Part shown: positions 8,675-17,800 of the stretch, piece by piece | Layout of the letters: each line of letters opens with the position of its first letter | How positions within the stretch are numbered: position 1 is the stretch's first letter | The notes under the pieces: model-generated | Databases searched by the model: none | Told to the model about the DNA's origin: nothing | The model's input: only the letters and a program-made list of their open reading frames with translations | Source of the DNA: FEB-12 sp964503315 | GTDB taxonomy: Bacteria; Zixibacteria; MSB-5A5; GN15; FEB-12 | NCBI GenBank assembly: GCA_964503315.1 | Contig: CAZCZL010000012.1 | Coordinates: forward strand, 39,121 to 103,120 | Reading direction: 5' to 3' | DNA: 64,000 bases | Program-made: the position numbers and the translations under genes

Positions 8675-9001
8675 ATGGATGTCAGAACCAAAGCCCGCTA
8701 CGACGCAAAAGCTAGGATCATCAAGGCGATGGCCCACCCGACCCGGCTATTTCTGGTGGATGAGTTGTCGCGCCAGTCGCGCTGTGTCTGCGAGTTGACC
8801 GCGCTGGTTGGAGCGGATATCTCTACGGTCTCCAAACATCTGGCGATCCTGAGATCGGTCGGAATTGTCGAGGATGAAAAACGCGGGCTCCAGGTCTGGT
8901 ACTCGCTCAAGATGCCCTGCATTCTCAATTTCTTCTCCTGTGTGGAGCAGGTACAGCAGTTGACAGTCAGGAAACCGCAACGCGTGGTCGCGGGAAAGTA
9001 A
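8675..9001 (+). CDS. ArsR/SmtB-family metalloid-responsive repressor
   Basis: A 108-residue winged-helix repressor. The HTH reads ADISTVSKHLAILRSVGIVEDEKRG (47-71). Cysteines C37 and C39 (RCVCEL) lie in the helix-3 metal site typical of ArsR, with C82 and C89 near the C terminus as possible further As(III) ligands. The ATG at 8675 is preferred over an in-frame TTG at 8663, because the TTG sits only 1 base from the GAAGGAG ribosome site; the chosen spacing of 13 is somewhat long. It is the first gene of a five-gene arsenical operon, 4 bases before the permease gene, and is probably autoregulated through the palindrome just upstream. Confidence 0.92.
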   Translation: MDVRTKARYDAKARIIKAMAHPTRLFLVDELSRQSRCVCELTALVGADISTVSKHLAILRSVGIVEDEKRGLQVWYSLKMPCILNFFSCVEQVQQLTVRKPQRVVAGK

Positions 9002-9005
9002 CCGG

Positions 9006-10307
9006 ATGACCTGGAAGAAGGAATGGAAGTCGTTAGCGCTGATCATCGGCGCGTTTCTCGTCAGTTTCTATTTGCCGGTTGGCACTGGACGATTCGATAA
9101 CGCTGTCAACGAATCACTTCATCTGGTAAAGTGGTACGCGCAGGAGCATGTGATCCTCTGTCTTATCCCTGCGTTCTTTATTGCGGGAGCGATCGGCGTT
9201 TTTGTCAGTCAGGCATCGGTAATGCGCTTTCTGGGGGCAAGAGCCAATCGGGTGCTGGCATATGGGGTGGCATCAGTATCCGGGACAGTCCTGGCGGTCT
9301 GCTCCTGCACTGTCCTTCCGCTCTTTGCCGGAATATATCGCATGGGAGCGGGGCTTGGTCCGGCCAGCGCTTTTCTTTACGCCGGCCCGGCGATCAATGT
9401 GCTGGCGATTTTCCTCACTGCTCGAATCCTGGGGTTGGAGATGGGGGTCGCTAGAGCATTGGGCGCGGTTGTCTTCAGTGTGATTGTCGGCCTGGCGATG
9501 CATCTCATCTTCCGGAAAGAGGAGACAGCCAGAGTGGAAGCTCAGATGGCGGCGCCAGAGCCACCGTCGAGCCGGCCGCTGTGGCAGACAGTGCTCTACT
9601 TTGCTTCTATGATCGCCATTCTGGTGTTTGCCAACTGGGGGAAATCGAGCGAACCAGTGGGCGTCTGGAACTCTATTTATGAGGTCAAGTGGTACCTCAC
9701 CGGGCTGAGCGCACTCGCGCTTGGCTTAATGTTAGGGCGCTGGATGCACGTGGCCTGGTGGAAGGTCCTATGCGTAGGTCTGCCGGTCGCACTATCAGGA
9801 TTTGTCTTTCGCGAGTATCCACTCATTCCGTTTTCGGTCGGGTTTGTTGGGTTATCGATAATCGCCAGCAATAGCGATGGAGAAATGGGAGAGTGGTTTG
9901 AGCAGACATGGGGATTTGCCAAGCAGATACTCCCCTTGCTCCTGATCGGGGTACTTGTGGCCGGATTGCTGCTTGGTCGCCCGGGTCACGAAGGTCTGAT
10001 CCCCTCTACCTGGATCAGCAGTTGCGTGGGAGGAAATTCTCTCTGGGCGAATCTGTTTGCCTCGGTCGCGGGAGCTTTCATGTACTTTGCCACTCTGACC
10101 GAGATTCCGATCCTTCAGGGACTTTTGGGGAGCGGCATGGGGAAGGGACCGGCGCTCGCGCTTTTGTTGGCTGGACCGGCACTGTCGCTGCCAAGCATGC
10201 TGGTACTCCGGAGTATCATGGGCATGAAGAAAACGGCTGTGTTTGTTTGTCTCGTGTGCGTGATGGCGACCATCACGGGCATGGTCTATGGATATTTCTT
10301 CGGATAG
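9006..10307 (+). CDS. ArsP-type permease (DUF318 family), probable organoarsenical efflux
   Basis: A 433-residue polytopic membrane protein with roughly ten hydrophobic segments. The family core VCSCTVLPLFAGIYRMGAG (98-115) followed by FLYAGPAINVLA is clear. C99 and C101 are the conserved cysteines near the transport path. ArsP members export trivalent organoarsenicals such as methylarsenite; related DUF318 permeases have been linked to other metals, so substrate identity rests on the neighbours. It directly follows arsR and precedes arsE/F/G-like genes, which favours arsenicals. A hydrophilic loop at about 165-195 separates two membrane halves. Confidence 0.85.
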   Translation: MTWKKEWKSLALIIGAFLVSFYLPVGTGRFDNAVNESLHLVKWYAQEHVILCLIPAFFIAGAIGVFVSQASVMRFLGARANRVLAYGVASVSGTVLAVCSCTVLPLFAGIYRMGAGLGPASAFLYAGPAINVLAIFLTARILGLEMGVARALGAVVFSVIVGLAMHLIFRKEETARVEAQMAAPEPPSSRPLWQTVLYFASMIAILVFANWGKSSEPVGVWNSIYEVKWYLTGLSALALGLMLGRWMHVAWWKVLCVGLPVALSGFVFREYPLIPFSVGFVGLSIIASNSDGEMGEWFEQTWGFAKQILPLLLIGVLVAGLLLGRPGHEGLIPSTWISSCVGGNSLWANLFASVAGAFMYFATLTEIPILQGLLGSGMGKGPALALLLAGPALSLPSMLVLRSIMGMKKTAVFVCLVCVMATITGMVYGYFFG

Positions 10308-10318
10308 GAGTTTGCAAT

Positions 10319-10570
10319 ATGTCACTCATTCAGATCCTGGGGACTGGCTGTCCCAAATGCAAGAAACTTGAAGAAAACACACGCGACGCGGCCAAAGCGA
10401 TCGGCCTGGAGTGTGAGATACTCAAGGTGACGGACATCAATACAATAATGCAAATGGGAGTGATGATGACTCCTGGGTTGGTGGTGGATGGCCGAGTGAT
10501 CCTGACCGGCAAGGTACCGTCGCCGACAGAACTTCAGCAAATTCTCCAACAGGCAGTCAAAGGAGACTAG
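10319..10570 (+). CDS. Small thioredoxin-like protein, ArsE-like
   Basis: An 83-residue thioredoxin-fold protein of the small redox-active disulfide type. The active site is CPKC (C11-C14) near the N terminus, and the cis-proline region reads MMTPGLVVDGRV. There is no signal peptide, so it is cytoplasmic. The ribosome site AGGAG (10306-10310) overlaps the permease stop codon, 8 bases before the ATG. In arsEFG operons known from other bacteria, a protein of this kind sits before ArsF and ArsG. Here it probably supplies electrons for reduction of arsenicals or nitroaromatic arsenicals. ArsE is assigned by context; generic thioredoxin-like protein is the fallback. Confidence 0.8.
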   Translation: MSLIQILGTGCPKCKKLEENTRDAAKAIGLECEILKVTDINTIMQMGVMMTPGLVVDGRVILTGKVPSPTELQQILQQAVKGD

Positions 10571-10571
10571 T

Positions 10572-11066
10572 ATGCGCGCAACTCGAACAATTGGATGGGC
10601 TTTGTCAATTGCCTTCTTGATGCTGGCGACAATTGTGGCCGGCACAGTCATCATTACTGCCGCTGAGCCTAACCAGCAGGCCGACTCTCCCAAGAATCAG
10701 GTGACGGGGGCCGATGTAGTCGGGAATAGGCTAGTGGTTACTTACTTTCACGGAAATGTTCGATGTGTCACCTGTCGGAAGCTCGAGGCTTACGCCACTG
10801 AGGTGATGGACTCAAGTTTCGCGGCAGAGCGAAAAGACAGTTCGATCGTCTATCGTGTGGTCAATTTCGATGAAGACGGGAACGAACATTTTCAGAAGGA
10901 TTACGAGCTGTACAGTCAAGCCGTGATCCTGTCGTACTCGGTCGGCGGAACAGAGAAGGCCTGGAAGAACCTTGACAAGATCTGGGTGATGGTCGGCGAC
11001 AAGGAAAAGTACCTGAATTATGTCAGAGACGAGATCCACGCGTTTCTGGCGGAGCAACAGAAGTAG
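10572..11066 (+). CDS. ArsF-family protein (nitrophenyl nitroreductase subunit type)
   Basis: A 164-residue protein with one N-terminal membrane segment or uncleaved signal (about 10-31) and an exported thioredoxin-like domain. The core VTYFHGNVRCVTCRKLEAYA holds C65 and C68 as a CVTC pair. The family is annotated as the ArsF subunit of a system that reduces nitrophenyl arsenicals. It begins 1 base after the ArsE-like stop and ends directly against the next ATG, so translation is probably coupled. The reaction here is inferred from family and order. Confidence 0.82.
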   Translation: MRATRTIGWALSIAFLMLATIVAGTVIITAAEPNQQADSPKNQVTGADVVGNRLVVTYFHGNVRCVTCRKLEAYATEVMDSSFAAERKDSSIVYRVVNFDEDGNEHFQKDYELYSQAVILSYSVGGTEKAWKNLDKIWVMVGDKEKYLNYVRDEIHAFLAEQQK

Positions 11067-11750
11067 ATGGAATCTTTGGCCGCCGCGATCGGCACCGCGT
11101 TTTGGTTGGGGTTGTTGACCTCCATTTCCCCCTGTCCGTTGGCGACAAATATCGTGGCGGTCTCGTATATCGGCAAGCGAGTTGACTCACCGCGCAGAGT
11201 CTTATTGGCGGGGCTGATATTCACGCTCGGACGACTCATCGCCTATGTTGTTCTCGCGGTGATAGTCGTCTCGAGTCTGCTGGCACTGCCGGAGGTCGCG
11301 CGTTTTCTCCAGCGCTACATGAATATCGCGCTTGGACCATTGTTGATCGTGGTGGGGTTGATCCTGTTCGGCGTCGTCAAGCTTCCTTCGATCGGAGTGA
11401 CGATCGGTGAATCGATGCAACAACGCGTTGACCGTGTCGGGATCTGGGGAGCCGGCCTGCTGGGCATGCTGTTCGCCCTGTCGTTTTGCCCCGTATCCGC
11501 GGGCCTGTTCTTCGGAAGCCTCATCCCGCTGGCCACTGAATCAGAACAGCCCATCCTGTTGTCAATCGTGTATGGAATCGGCACCGCGTTACCGGTAGTC
11601 GCCTTTGCGTATCTGATAGCTACAGGGGCGCGTTCTCTCAATACAGTGTATCAGAAGGTAGTCAGCCTGGAGAAATGGGCAACTCGGATCACCGCCGCCA
11701 TCATGATTCTGGTCGGGCTCTACTATATCTGGCAATACTGGCTGACTTAA
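11067..11750 (+). CDS. ArsG-family membrane transporter (CcdA-like)
   Basis: A 227-residue protein with about six membrane helices. It has the pseudo-repeat of the CcdA/DsbD superfamily: TSISPCPLATNI (18-29, C23) and ALSFCPVSAGLFFG (137-150, C141), each a cysteine flanked by prolines in a helix. ArsG homologues are annotated as efflux permeases for aminoaryl arsenicals. The retained cysteine pair also allows a role in moving reducing power across the membrane to ArsF. The start codon abuts the arsF stop, and the stop is 18 bases from the convergent kinase gene. Confidence 0.82.
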   Translation: MESLAAAIGTAFWLGLLTSISPCPLATNIVAVSYIGKRVDSPRRVLLAGLIFTLGRLIAYVVLAVIVVSSLLALPEVARFLQRYMNIALGPLLIVVGLILFGVVKLPSIGVTIGESMQQRVDRVGIWGAGLLGMLFALSFCPVSAGLFFGSLIPLATESEQPILLSIVYGIGTALPVVAFAYLIATGARSLNTVYQKVVSLEKWATRITAAIMILVGLYYIWQYWLT

Positions 11751-11768
11751 CTGAAATTCCGGCAGGTC

Positions 11769-13625
11769 TCAACCCGCTCCCGCCAGGAACTCCTCAATGC
11801 AGTGAGCCACGAATGGTACATGGAGAAGTTGCATGTGGGGAACATTCTCGCGGACTATCGTTGCCTCGTCGAAGTTCTTGCCGAGCACTTCCTGTTCCAG
11901 GTGAAGACGCAGTATCTCATCCAGCGGCCCCCACTCTTCCTTCAGGAAGACAAACCGGACATGGCTCACCTGTTCGACCGCCATCCGGTACCAGTCGATA
12001 AACTGCTGATTTCCGCGCTCGGCGAACGGCGCTACGATATCCGAGGCGTATCGCTTCAGCGGGGCAAGGTCCGTTCCGAATTTCTCCATAACCTGCACCT
12101 GATAGGAGCTTACCAGGAGCCAATCACTCAATTCGCGGAGAGCCTGACCGGCCACGCGCAATGACTCCAATAACTCAGCACTGGTCTCTCCTTTCAGTTT
12201 CGCGAAGATCCTGGAATTGTGGCATGTCTGGAGATTGACATTCACCCCCAGAAGGAGCAAGCCTGCGATCTCATTGCTCACCGAAGGATCGTCGCTTAGC
12301 ATATGCAGGAAGTGATCTGAACCCGACGAAACGCCTACCAGGTACACTTTGTCGGCCCTTACCTTCGCGGTAACGTCGCGCATCAAAGCGCGAAGCAGAA
12401 TTGACTGATCCTTCAGCGGCAAGGGAAATCGATGAGGCGAGTGCGGTCCGAATCCATACAGGGTCGGAGCGATAGCGCGGCAGGGTAGTCGGGAAATGAT
12501 CTCCGCCAGAGACCGTTCGTCAAGACCCATTCCGTGCAGTGCAACTACGAGAGTGTCGGAGATCAGACCATTGTCGAGATAGGTCATGCGGTCGCCGATC
12601 ATCTGAGGGGCGCGGTAACTCAGACTACGCACGAGCTCAGCTCCCAAGGCAAACTCCCGCTGCACCGGCTGACAAGTATCCCTGCCCGCCGTCAATGGAG
12701 AGATCGATGCCGCATCGGGAAAATGAGACGCGCGAGAGGTTGCTGTCTCAAGCAGATCTTCGAGATCGAGCCGTACATCGGTGACCGTGCTGTAGCGTCT
12801 GGCAGGGTCCTTGCGTAGACAGCGACTTACTATCCTGGTGAAGTCTGCGGGCAGATCAGTGGACTGGAGCGCTTGCAAGCGGGGTTCATCCCTAAGAATC
12901 CCCGAAGATCTTTCTGCCGTGGATGCGCCCGGAAATGGGTGTTCACCCGTTGCCAGTTCATACAGGATTATGCCCAGAGCAAAGATATCTATGCGATGGT
13001 CTGTGGGGAGCCCGCGGAGTTGTTCCGGTGCCATGTAAGCGATCGTCCCCATAGGATATCCTGCCGCCGTCAGAAGCGAAATTGTCTGATCCTCGGACGC
13101 GCTTGTCGCTATCTCTCTGACAGCAGCCAGGCCGAAGTCCAAGAGGAAGACTCGTTCGGCTCCATCCACCATGATATTACCAGGCTTCAGATCTCGATGG
13201 ATGATGCCGTGAGAGTGGGCGGACTCAAGTCCGCCGCAGATCGCTATAAGTAATTGGAAAAGTTTGAGAGAGTTGAGGCGTCGCGAGCGGGCATAAGTTC
13301 CCAGGGTCTGACCTTCCACATACTGCATGGCGAAGTACGGTCGGTCAGCGATCTCTGATACTTCATACACCCTGATGATATTGGGGTGGTCAAGAACGGC
13401 AAGAGTCTGCGCCTCGCGTACGAATCGCCGCCTGAATTCCTCTTCTCGACACAATGATTCCTGGAGCAGTTTGACCGCTACTGAGCGACCGAGCGATAGA
13501 TCTCGTGCGAGGTAGACGTCTCCCATCCCCCCTCTGCCGAGGTGGTTGACAATTTCATAGTGGGAGAAAACTGTCCCTGGTGAAAGATCTGCCGATCCGC
13601 CGTCTGGTCGATTTACGTGTCCCAT
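11769..13625 (-). CDS. Ser/Thr protein kinase fused to a C-terminal alpha/beta-hydrolase
   Basis: A 618-residue two-domain protein. Residues about 20-290 are a complete Hanks-type kinase: G-loop GRGGMG (30-35), Lys52, HRDLKPGN (143-150), DFG (163-165), APE (199-201). There is no PASTA domain or obvious membrane segment. From about 340 to 618 an alpha/beta-hydrolase follows, with VVALHGMGLDE (the HG oxyanion region, 364-365), nucleophile elbow GVSSG (431-435, Ser433), and late histidines in ENVPHMQLLHVPFVAHC. The frame is open to 13712, but ATG 13625 is preferred because the extra 29 residues look non-coding. It stands alone, convergent with the arsenical operon. A hydrolase regulated by, or presenting, a kinase is plausible; the substrate is unknown. 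Confidence 0.88.
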   Translation of the reverse strand: MGHVNRPDGGSADLSPGTVFSHYEIVNHLGRGGMGDVYLARDLSLGRSVAVKLLQESLCREEEFRRRFVREAQTLAVLDHPNIIRVYEVSEIADRPYFAMQYVEGQTLGTYARSRRLNSLKLFQLLIAICGGLESAHSHGIIHRDLKPGNIMVDGAERVFLLDFGLAAVREIATSASEDQTISLLTAAGYPMGTIAYMAPEQLRGLPTDHRIDIFALGIILYELATGEHPFPGASTAERSSGILRDEPRLQALQSTDLPADFTRIVSRCLRKDPARRYSTVTDVRLDLEDLLETATSRASHFPDAASISPLTAGRDTCQPVQREFALGAELVRSLSYRAPQMIGDRMTYLDNGLISDTLVVALHGMGLDERSLAEIISRLPCRAIAPTLYGFGPHSPHRFPLPLKDQSILLRALMRDVTAKVRADKVYLVGVSSGSDHFLHMLSDDPSVSNEIAGLLLLGVNVNLQTCHNSRIFAKLKGETSAELLESLRVAGQALRELSDWLLVSSYQVQVMEKFGTDLAPLKRYASDIVAPFAERGNQQFIDWYRMAVEQVSHVRFVFLKEEWGPLDEILRLHLEQEVLGKNFDEATIVRENVPHMQLLHVPFVAHCIEEFLAGAG

Positions 13626-13717
13626 ATTGGTCCATGTTACCCTTGGGGCCAATATGAGGGTGTTGGGCCGATTTGGCAAGAAACATTGGGACCGACCGCA
13701 AGGCGAGCCCAAACGCG

Positions 13718-13752
13718 AACGACCGGTAGATCTGGCTTTTCTACCGGTCGTT
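13718..13752 (-). terminator. Strong hairpin between the alcohol dehydrogenase and kinase genes
   Basis: AACGACCGGTAGA (13718-13730) and TCTACCGGTCGTT (13740-13752) form a perfect 13-bp stem with a 9-base loop, 38 bases after the dehydrogenase stop. Only short T runs flank it, so it may end dehydrogenase transcription or act as an mRNA-stabilising hairpin. Confidence 0.6.
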
Positions 13753-13789
13753 TCGTCATCTGTCGGGGTCGATCGCTGGCGTCAGTCGG

Positions 13790-14839
13790 CTATTCAGCCT
13801 TGAGGGACGCCATATCTATCGAAAAGCGATACTTAACGTCTGACCTTAGCATCCGCTCGTACGCCTCGTTGATCTTCTGGATCGGGATCACCTCAACATC
13901 GGCCGTGATATTGTGCTGGCCGCAAAAATCCAGCATCTCCTGTGTTTCGGCGATGCCGCCAATGAGCGAGCCGGAGAAGCTTCGACGCTGCAGGATAAGC
14001 GGGAACGCCGCCACCGGAAGCGGTTTTTCCGGAGCGCCGACCAGCGTCAGGTTGCCATCGCGCTTCAGCAAGTTGAGATAAGCGTTCAAGTCATGATCCG
14101 CCGAGACGGTGTCGAGAATGAAATCAAAGCTGCGGGCATGTTTCTGCATCTCATCGCTGTTGCGAGAAATGACAACTTCGTCGGCACCGAGTCGGCGAGC
14201 ATCTTCGGTTTTGCCGCTCGAAGTAGTAAGGACCACGACCTGAGCCCCGAAGGCATGCGCGAATTTCACGCCCATGTGACCCAGACCTCCGAGTCCGACC
14301 ACGCCGACTTTCATCCCTTTGGACACCTTCCAGTGGCGCAAAGGCGAATAGGTGGTGATCCCGGCGCACAGGAGCGGCGCGGCGGCGGACAGCTCAAGAT
14401 TGGATGGGACACGCAGGACAAAGTGCTCATCGACCACAATACTGTCTGAATAGCCGCCGTAGGTGACAGCGCCGGTATGTTCATCCGGCGAGTTATAGGT
14501 CCCTTTCCAGTGAGCGCAGTATTGCTCGAGACCGGCCTGGCATTCGGGGCAGGTCCGGTCGGAACCGACCAGACAGCCAACCGCGGCGATGTCGCCAACT
14601 TTGAATTTAGTCGCATGCGAGCCAACTTTAGTAACACGACCGACAATTTCGTGTCCGGGCACGCATGGATAGACTGTGCCGCCCCATTCGTTGCGAACCG
14701 TGTGAAGGTCGGAGTGGCAGACACCGCAAAAGAGGATCTCTATTTGGATGTCGCGGTCGGTTGGATTGCGCCGCGGTATATTGACGCGGGCGAGATGCGA
14801 GGTGGCGCTGGCCGCGCCGTAGGCTTTGGCGTTATTCAT
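13790..14839 (-). CDS. Zinc-dependent NAD(P) alcohol dehydrogenase (YahK/cinnamyl-alcohol dehydrogenase type)
   Basis: A 349-residue medium-chain dehydrogenase that interconverts alcohols and aldehydes. Catalytic zinc ligands are in GVCHSD (C41, H42) and GHE (62-64). The structural zinc loop reads SDRTCPECQAGLEQYC, with C97, C100 and C108; the usual first cysteine is replaced around Asp94, which might still coordinate. The nucleotide-binding loop is VVGLGGLGHMGVKFAHAFGA. The sequence resembles broad-range NADP aldehyde reductases such as YahK. It is monocistronic, with tamB ending 39 bases before it and a strong hairpin after it. Confidence 0.93.
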   Translation of the reverse strand: MNNAKAYGAASATSHLARVNIPRRNPTDRDIQIEILFCGVCHSDLHTVRNEWGGTVYPCVPGHEIVGRVTKVGSHATKFKVGDIAAVGCLVGSDRTCPECQAGLEQYCAHWKGTYNSPDEHTGAVTYGGYSDSIVVDEHFVLRVPSNLELSAAAPLLCAGITTYSPLRHWKVSKGMKVGVVGLGGLGHMGVKFAHAFGAQVVVLTTSSGKTEDARRLGADEVVISRNSDEMQKHARSFDFILDTVSADHDLNAYLNLLKRDGNLTLVGAPEKPLPVAAFPLILQRRSFSGSLIGGIAETQEMLDFCGQHNITADVEVIPIQKINEAYERMLRSDVKYRFSIDMASLKAE

Positions 14840-14878
14840 TGGGTTACTCCCGGGTTGTCTATTCTTGAATTCATTTTG

Positions 14879-17800
14879 TTACCACGCGAACTTGAACACA
14901 AAATCGAATCCGCTCGCCTTGGGGTCACCCTGCAGGAGCTGCAGCGCCAGGTTGCGAGTCAGTTCATACTCCAAAGTGACGATCACCGGTGTGACTTCGT
15001 CTTCGGACGGATTCCCTACCCCACGTTGATAGCTCATAAAGAGGTCAGTCGTCAAATACTTGCCAAGCGTGATAGTCGCACCGGCAAGGCTGGAAGAAGC
15101 ATCGATCTCGACCACATCAAGCGCAAGGCTTTTCCCCAGTGTGGAAGCGAGTTGTCCAGCGAGCACATTGGCGGCGACTCCCTTGGCCATGTCGCCGGAA
15201 CCTCCTCCAGCACCTGAGGCGGTCACTTCGTCCATACTTCGTCCGAAGACAACATATGCCAATGCATCCCGTTCGGGGATCTCTGAACCATCGAGCGCAA
15301 ACGCCACTTGCGGGGTGAACGCTTTGCCCGTGATGGTGGCGACCAGCGTGTGCTTTTCCCGCTCCGGAGAGCGGAAAACATACTGCGCTATCAAGTTAAG
15401 ATCGGGATTGTACTCTGCGCCGCCGGTGAAATTGAGCGTTCCTTCCTTGATGACAAACTCTTTGCCGTACATGATGTACTTGCCGCGTACAACCGTGATC
15501 GGCCCGAACAGCTCGAAATCGTCGGGACTGTTCTTGACCATCCGGATATCGCCGGAGATCTCGATATTCATCTCCGGGCTTTTGAGCCAGGTGTTACGGG
15601 GGATGGTTAGAGCCATCTCACCGCGCATATTGCGATAGTAATCGAAGGAGGCCATGGCGGAGACCTCAGCACTGTCAGCTGCCTGTATGGTCGAATCGCT
15701 AACAGACGCATCTGGGTAGAGCGCGGCCATCAGCAGCGGCGGGGATTCGAGAGTTCCGGAAGATTTAGCCGCCATCTCCGTTAGGAATGGTACATAGAAT
15801 TTGGAGCGGTCGATCGTAACCTCACCTCCAAATCTCGGTTCGGCCGTGCTCCCCTGTAAGCTCGTATTACCGGATATCTGGATCTCGAAATTGCTGTGAC
15901 GGGCGAGGAAGATCTTGTCCGCGACCAGCGTAAAGTCTGTCGAGTGAAGCACACCGGACATGAGGGTATTCTCGAACTCAAGCTGTCCTGTCGCGCGCAG
16001 AAACCCTTTGCCGCGAGCGACCACCAGTGAATCAAGGATGATGCGATTATCGTTGAACGAAAGCGCCATCGCCAGGTTGTCATACTCCGCGCCGATCTCT
16101 TCCATGGCAAAGGACGCCTGCCCGATAGAGAGCATGCCGGCCATGTCGGGCTGGTTCCAAGTACCGCCCAGAGTGATATTCGCGTTGATAATGCCGCCAT
16201 TGATCTTCATCTCCTCGGCCACACTCCCCAGCACCGCGAATGGCAGTTGATTGGCGGCCAGTTTGATCTCCATCGGAGCATTCGGCAACAAGACATCTGA
16301 ACTATCAATGAGAGAAAGATGTAATGGGAAATAACCGGTCGTAGTCAATTCACCAGTCACTCCGGGGTCGAGAAGACCGGTCCAGTTGAAACGCTCGTTG
16401 GCATATGTGTACTCCAGCGCGAGGGAATCATACGCAAATTTCTGCACCAATCCGTTGGTCAGGACAGTTCGACCGGTCAGCAAAGGTCTATCAGCGGTGC
16501 CAGTCAAATGCAGTGTGCCGGAGAGCAAGCCGCCGAGAGCGTACTCTGTCGCCATTAGTTCAGCAATAGGCGCGACGGCGATCTTGTCGTAACCAATTCG
16601 CAGGTCCTGCGAGCCAGTCATGGAGAATCGGCCGTCAATGGCGAGTCGTTGCACGTTACCAGCGCTATCCGGCCGGCTGGCCAAGGCGAACTGCTCGATG
16701 GCGTAGGCATCATCGAGCATCCGAACCTTAGTCTCGGCAGATCCACCCGACCAGTGCTGATTGAGATAATCGATAGTCAGGCTCCGCACTATGGCGGTGA
16801 CGATGGAATCACTCGGAATATCGATATTTCCAGAGAGAGTGAGGCCATCGGGTGTGGCGAAATGAAGTTCACTGGCAATCAACTCCTCGGAAAGCGTAGC
16901 TTGGCCGGTCAGCGAATCAATAAGGAAGCCGGACGCAATAATCTGCTCAGCGCGGAGATCGACGTTGCCAAGCACGGCCGAATCGACAAGTACGAGGTCA
17001 AATCGTGAGGTGAGTGTCTGGAGCGATGTGGTCAGATACCTTAGGTCATTTCCGTTGGTTGTTCCCTCAACTACCATTGAATCCAGCCTGCCGGTAATCT
17101 GCCCGATCAGTTCAATTCTTCCGCCGAGGCTGTCGGTTCCGGCAAAGGAGTGAAAGCGCGACAGATCTTCGATGATGGCCCTGAAATCGATAGCTGCCCG
17201 TTCGCCATCACTGACCTCTCCCCCCGCACTCAGAGCGACCAGATCGGAATTCAGTACCAAGGTATCAATGTTGATGAGGCCCGGTGCGCAGTTGATACGA
17301 GCCTGACTTTGCGCAATGGCGACATCATAAATTCGGCTGGCGGTCATGTCGAGTGCGAGCGATGCGCTTGCCGTGCTGGTGTCAAACCCCTTGCCTTGCA
17401 GGTTTAGTCTCATATTCAGATCTGATCTTAGAGAATCATTATCGAAGAGTGGCGCGAGGTCAAGCGAACGGAGATCGGCGGCAATCGAGTACGATTCATC
17501 TCCAAGGAGATCGGCCGAAAGGGAGTCTATGACGATTGAGCCGAAATTCGACTCGATGGTTCCAAAACCAGAGAGTTTGCCGTCGGCGAACACAAGATCG
17601 CATGATGCCGTGTCCAGGCGATGCTCCAGCACCATGCATTCGCTGAGATTTGACGTAAGCGCAACTTGCATCTTTTCGGGCGTCAGGCCGTGTCCACGGA
17701 CAGCAAGCGCACCATTAATGATGTACGCGAGCAAACTATCGCCCATCCATCGCGCGACATCTACATTTGCAAGCGAACCGTCAAGGCTGTAACCGACCGA

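Noticed and set aside
13626..13712. 29-residue N-terminal extension of the kinase-hydrolase
   Set aside because: The composition is unlike the family and the internal ATG at 13625 fits the domain start better.
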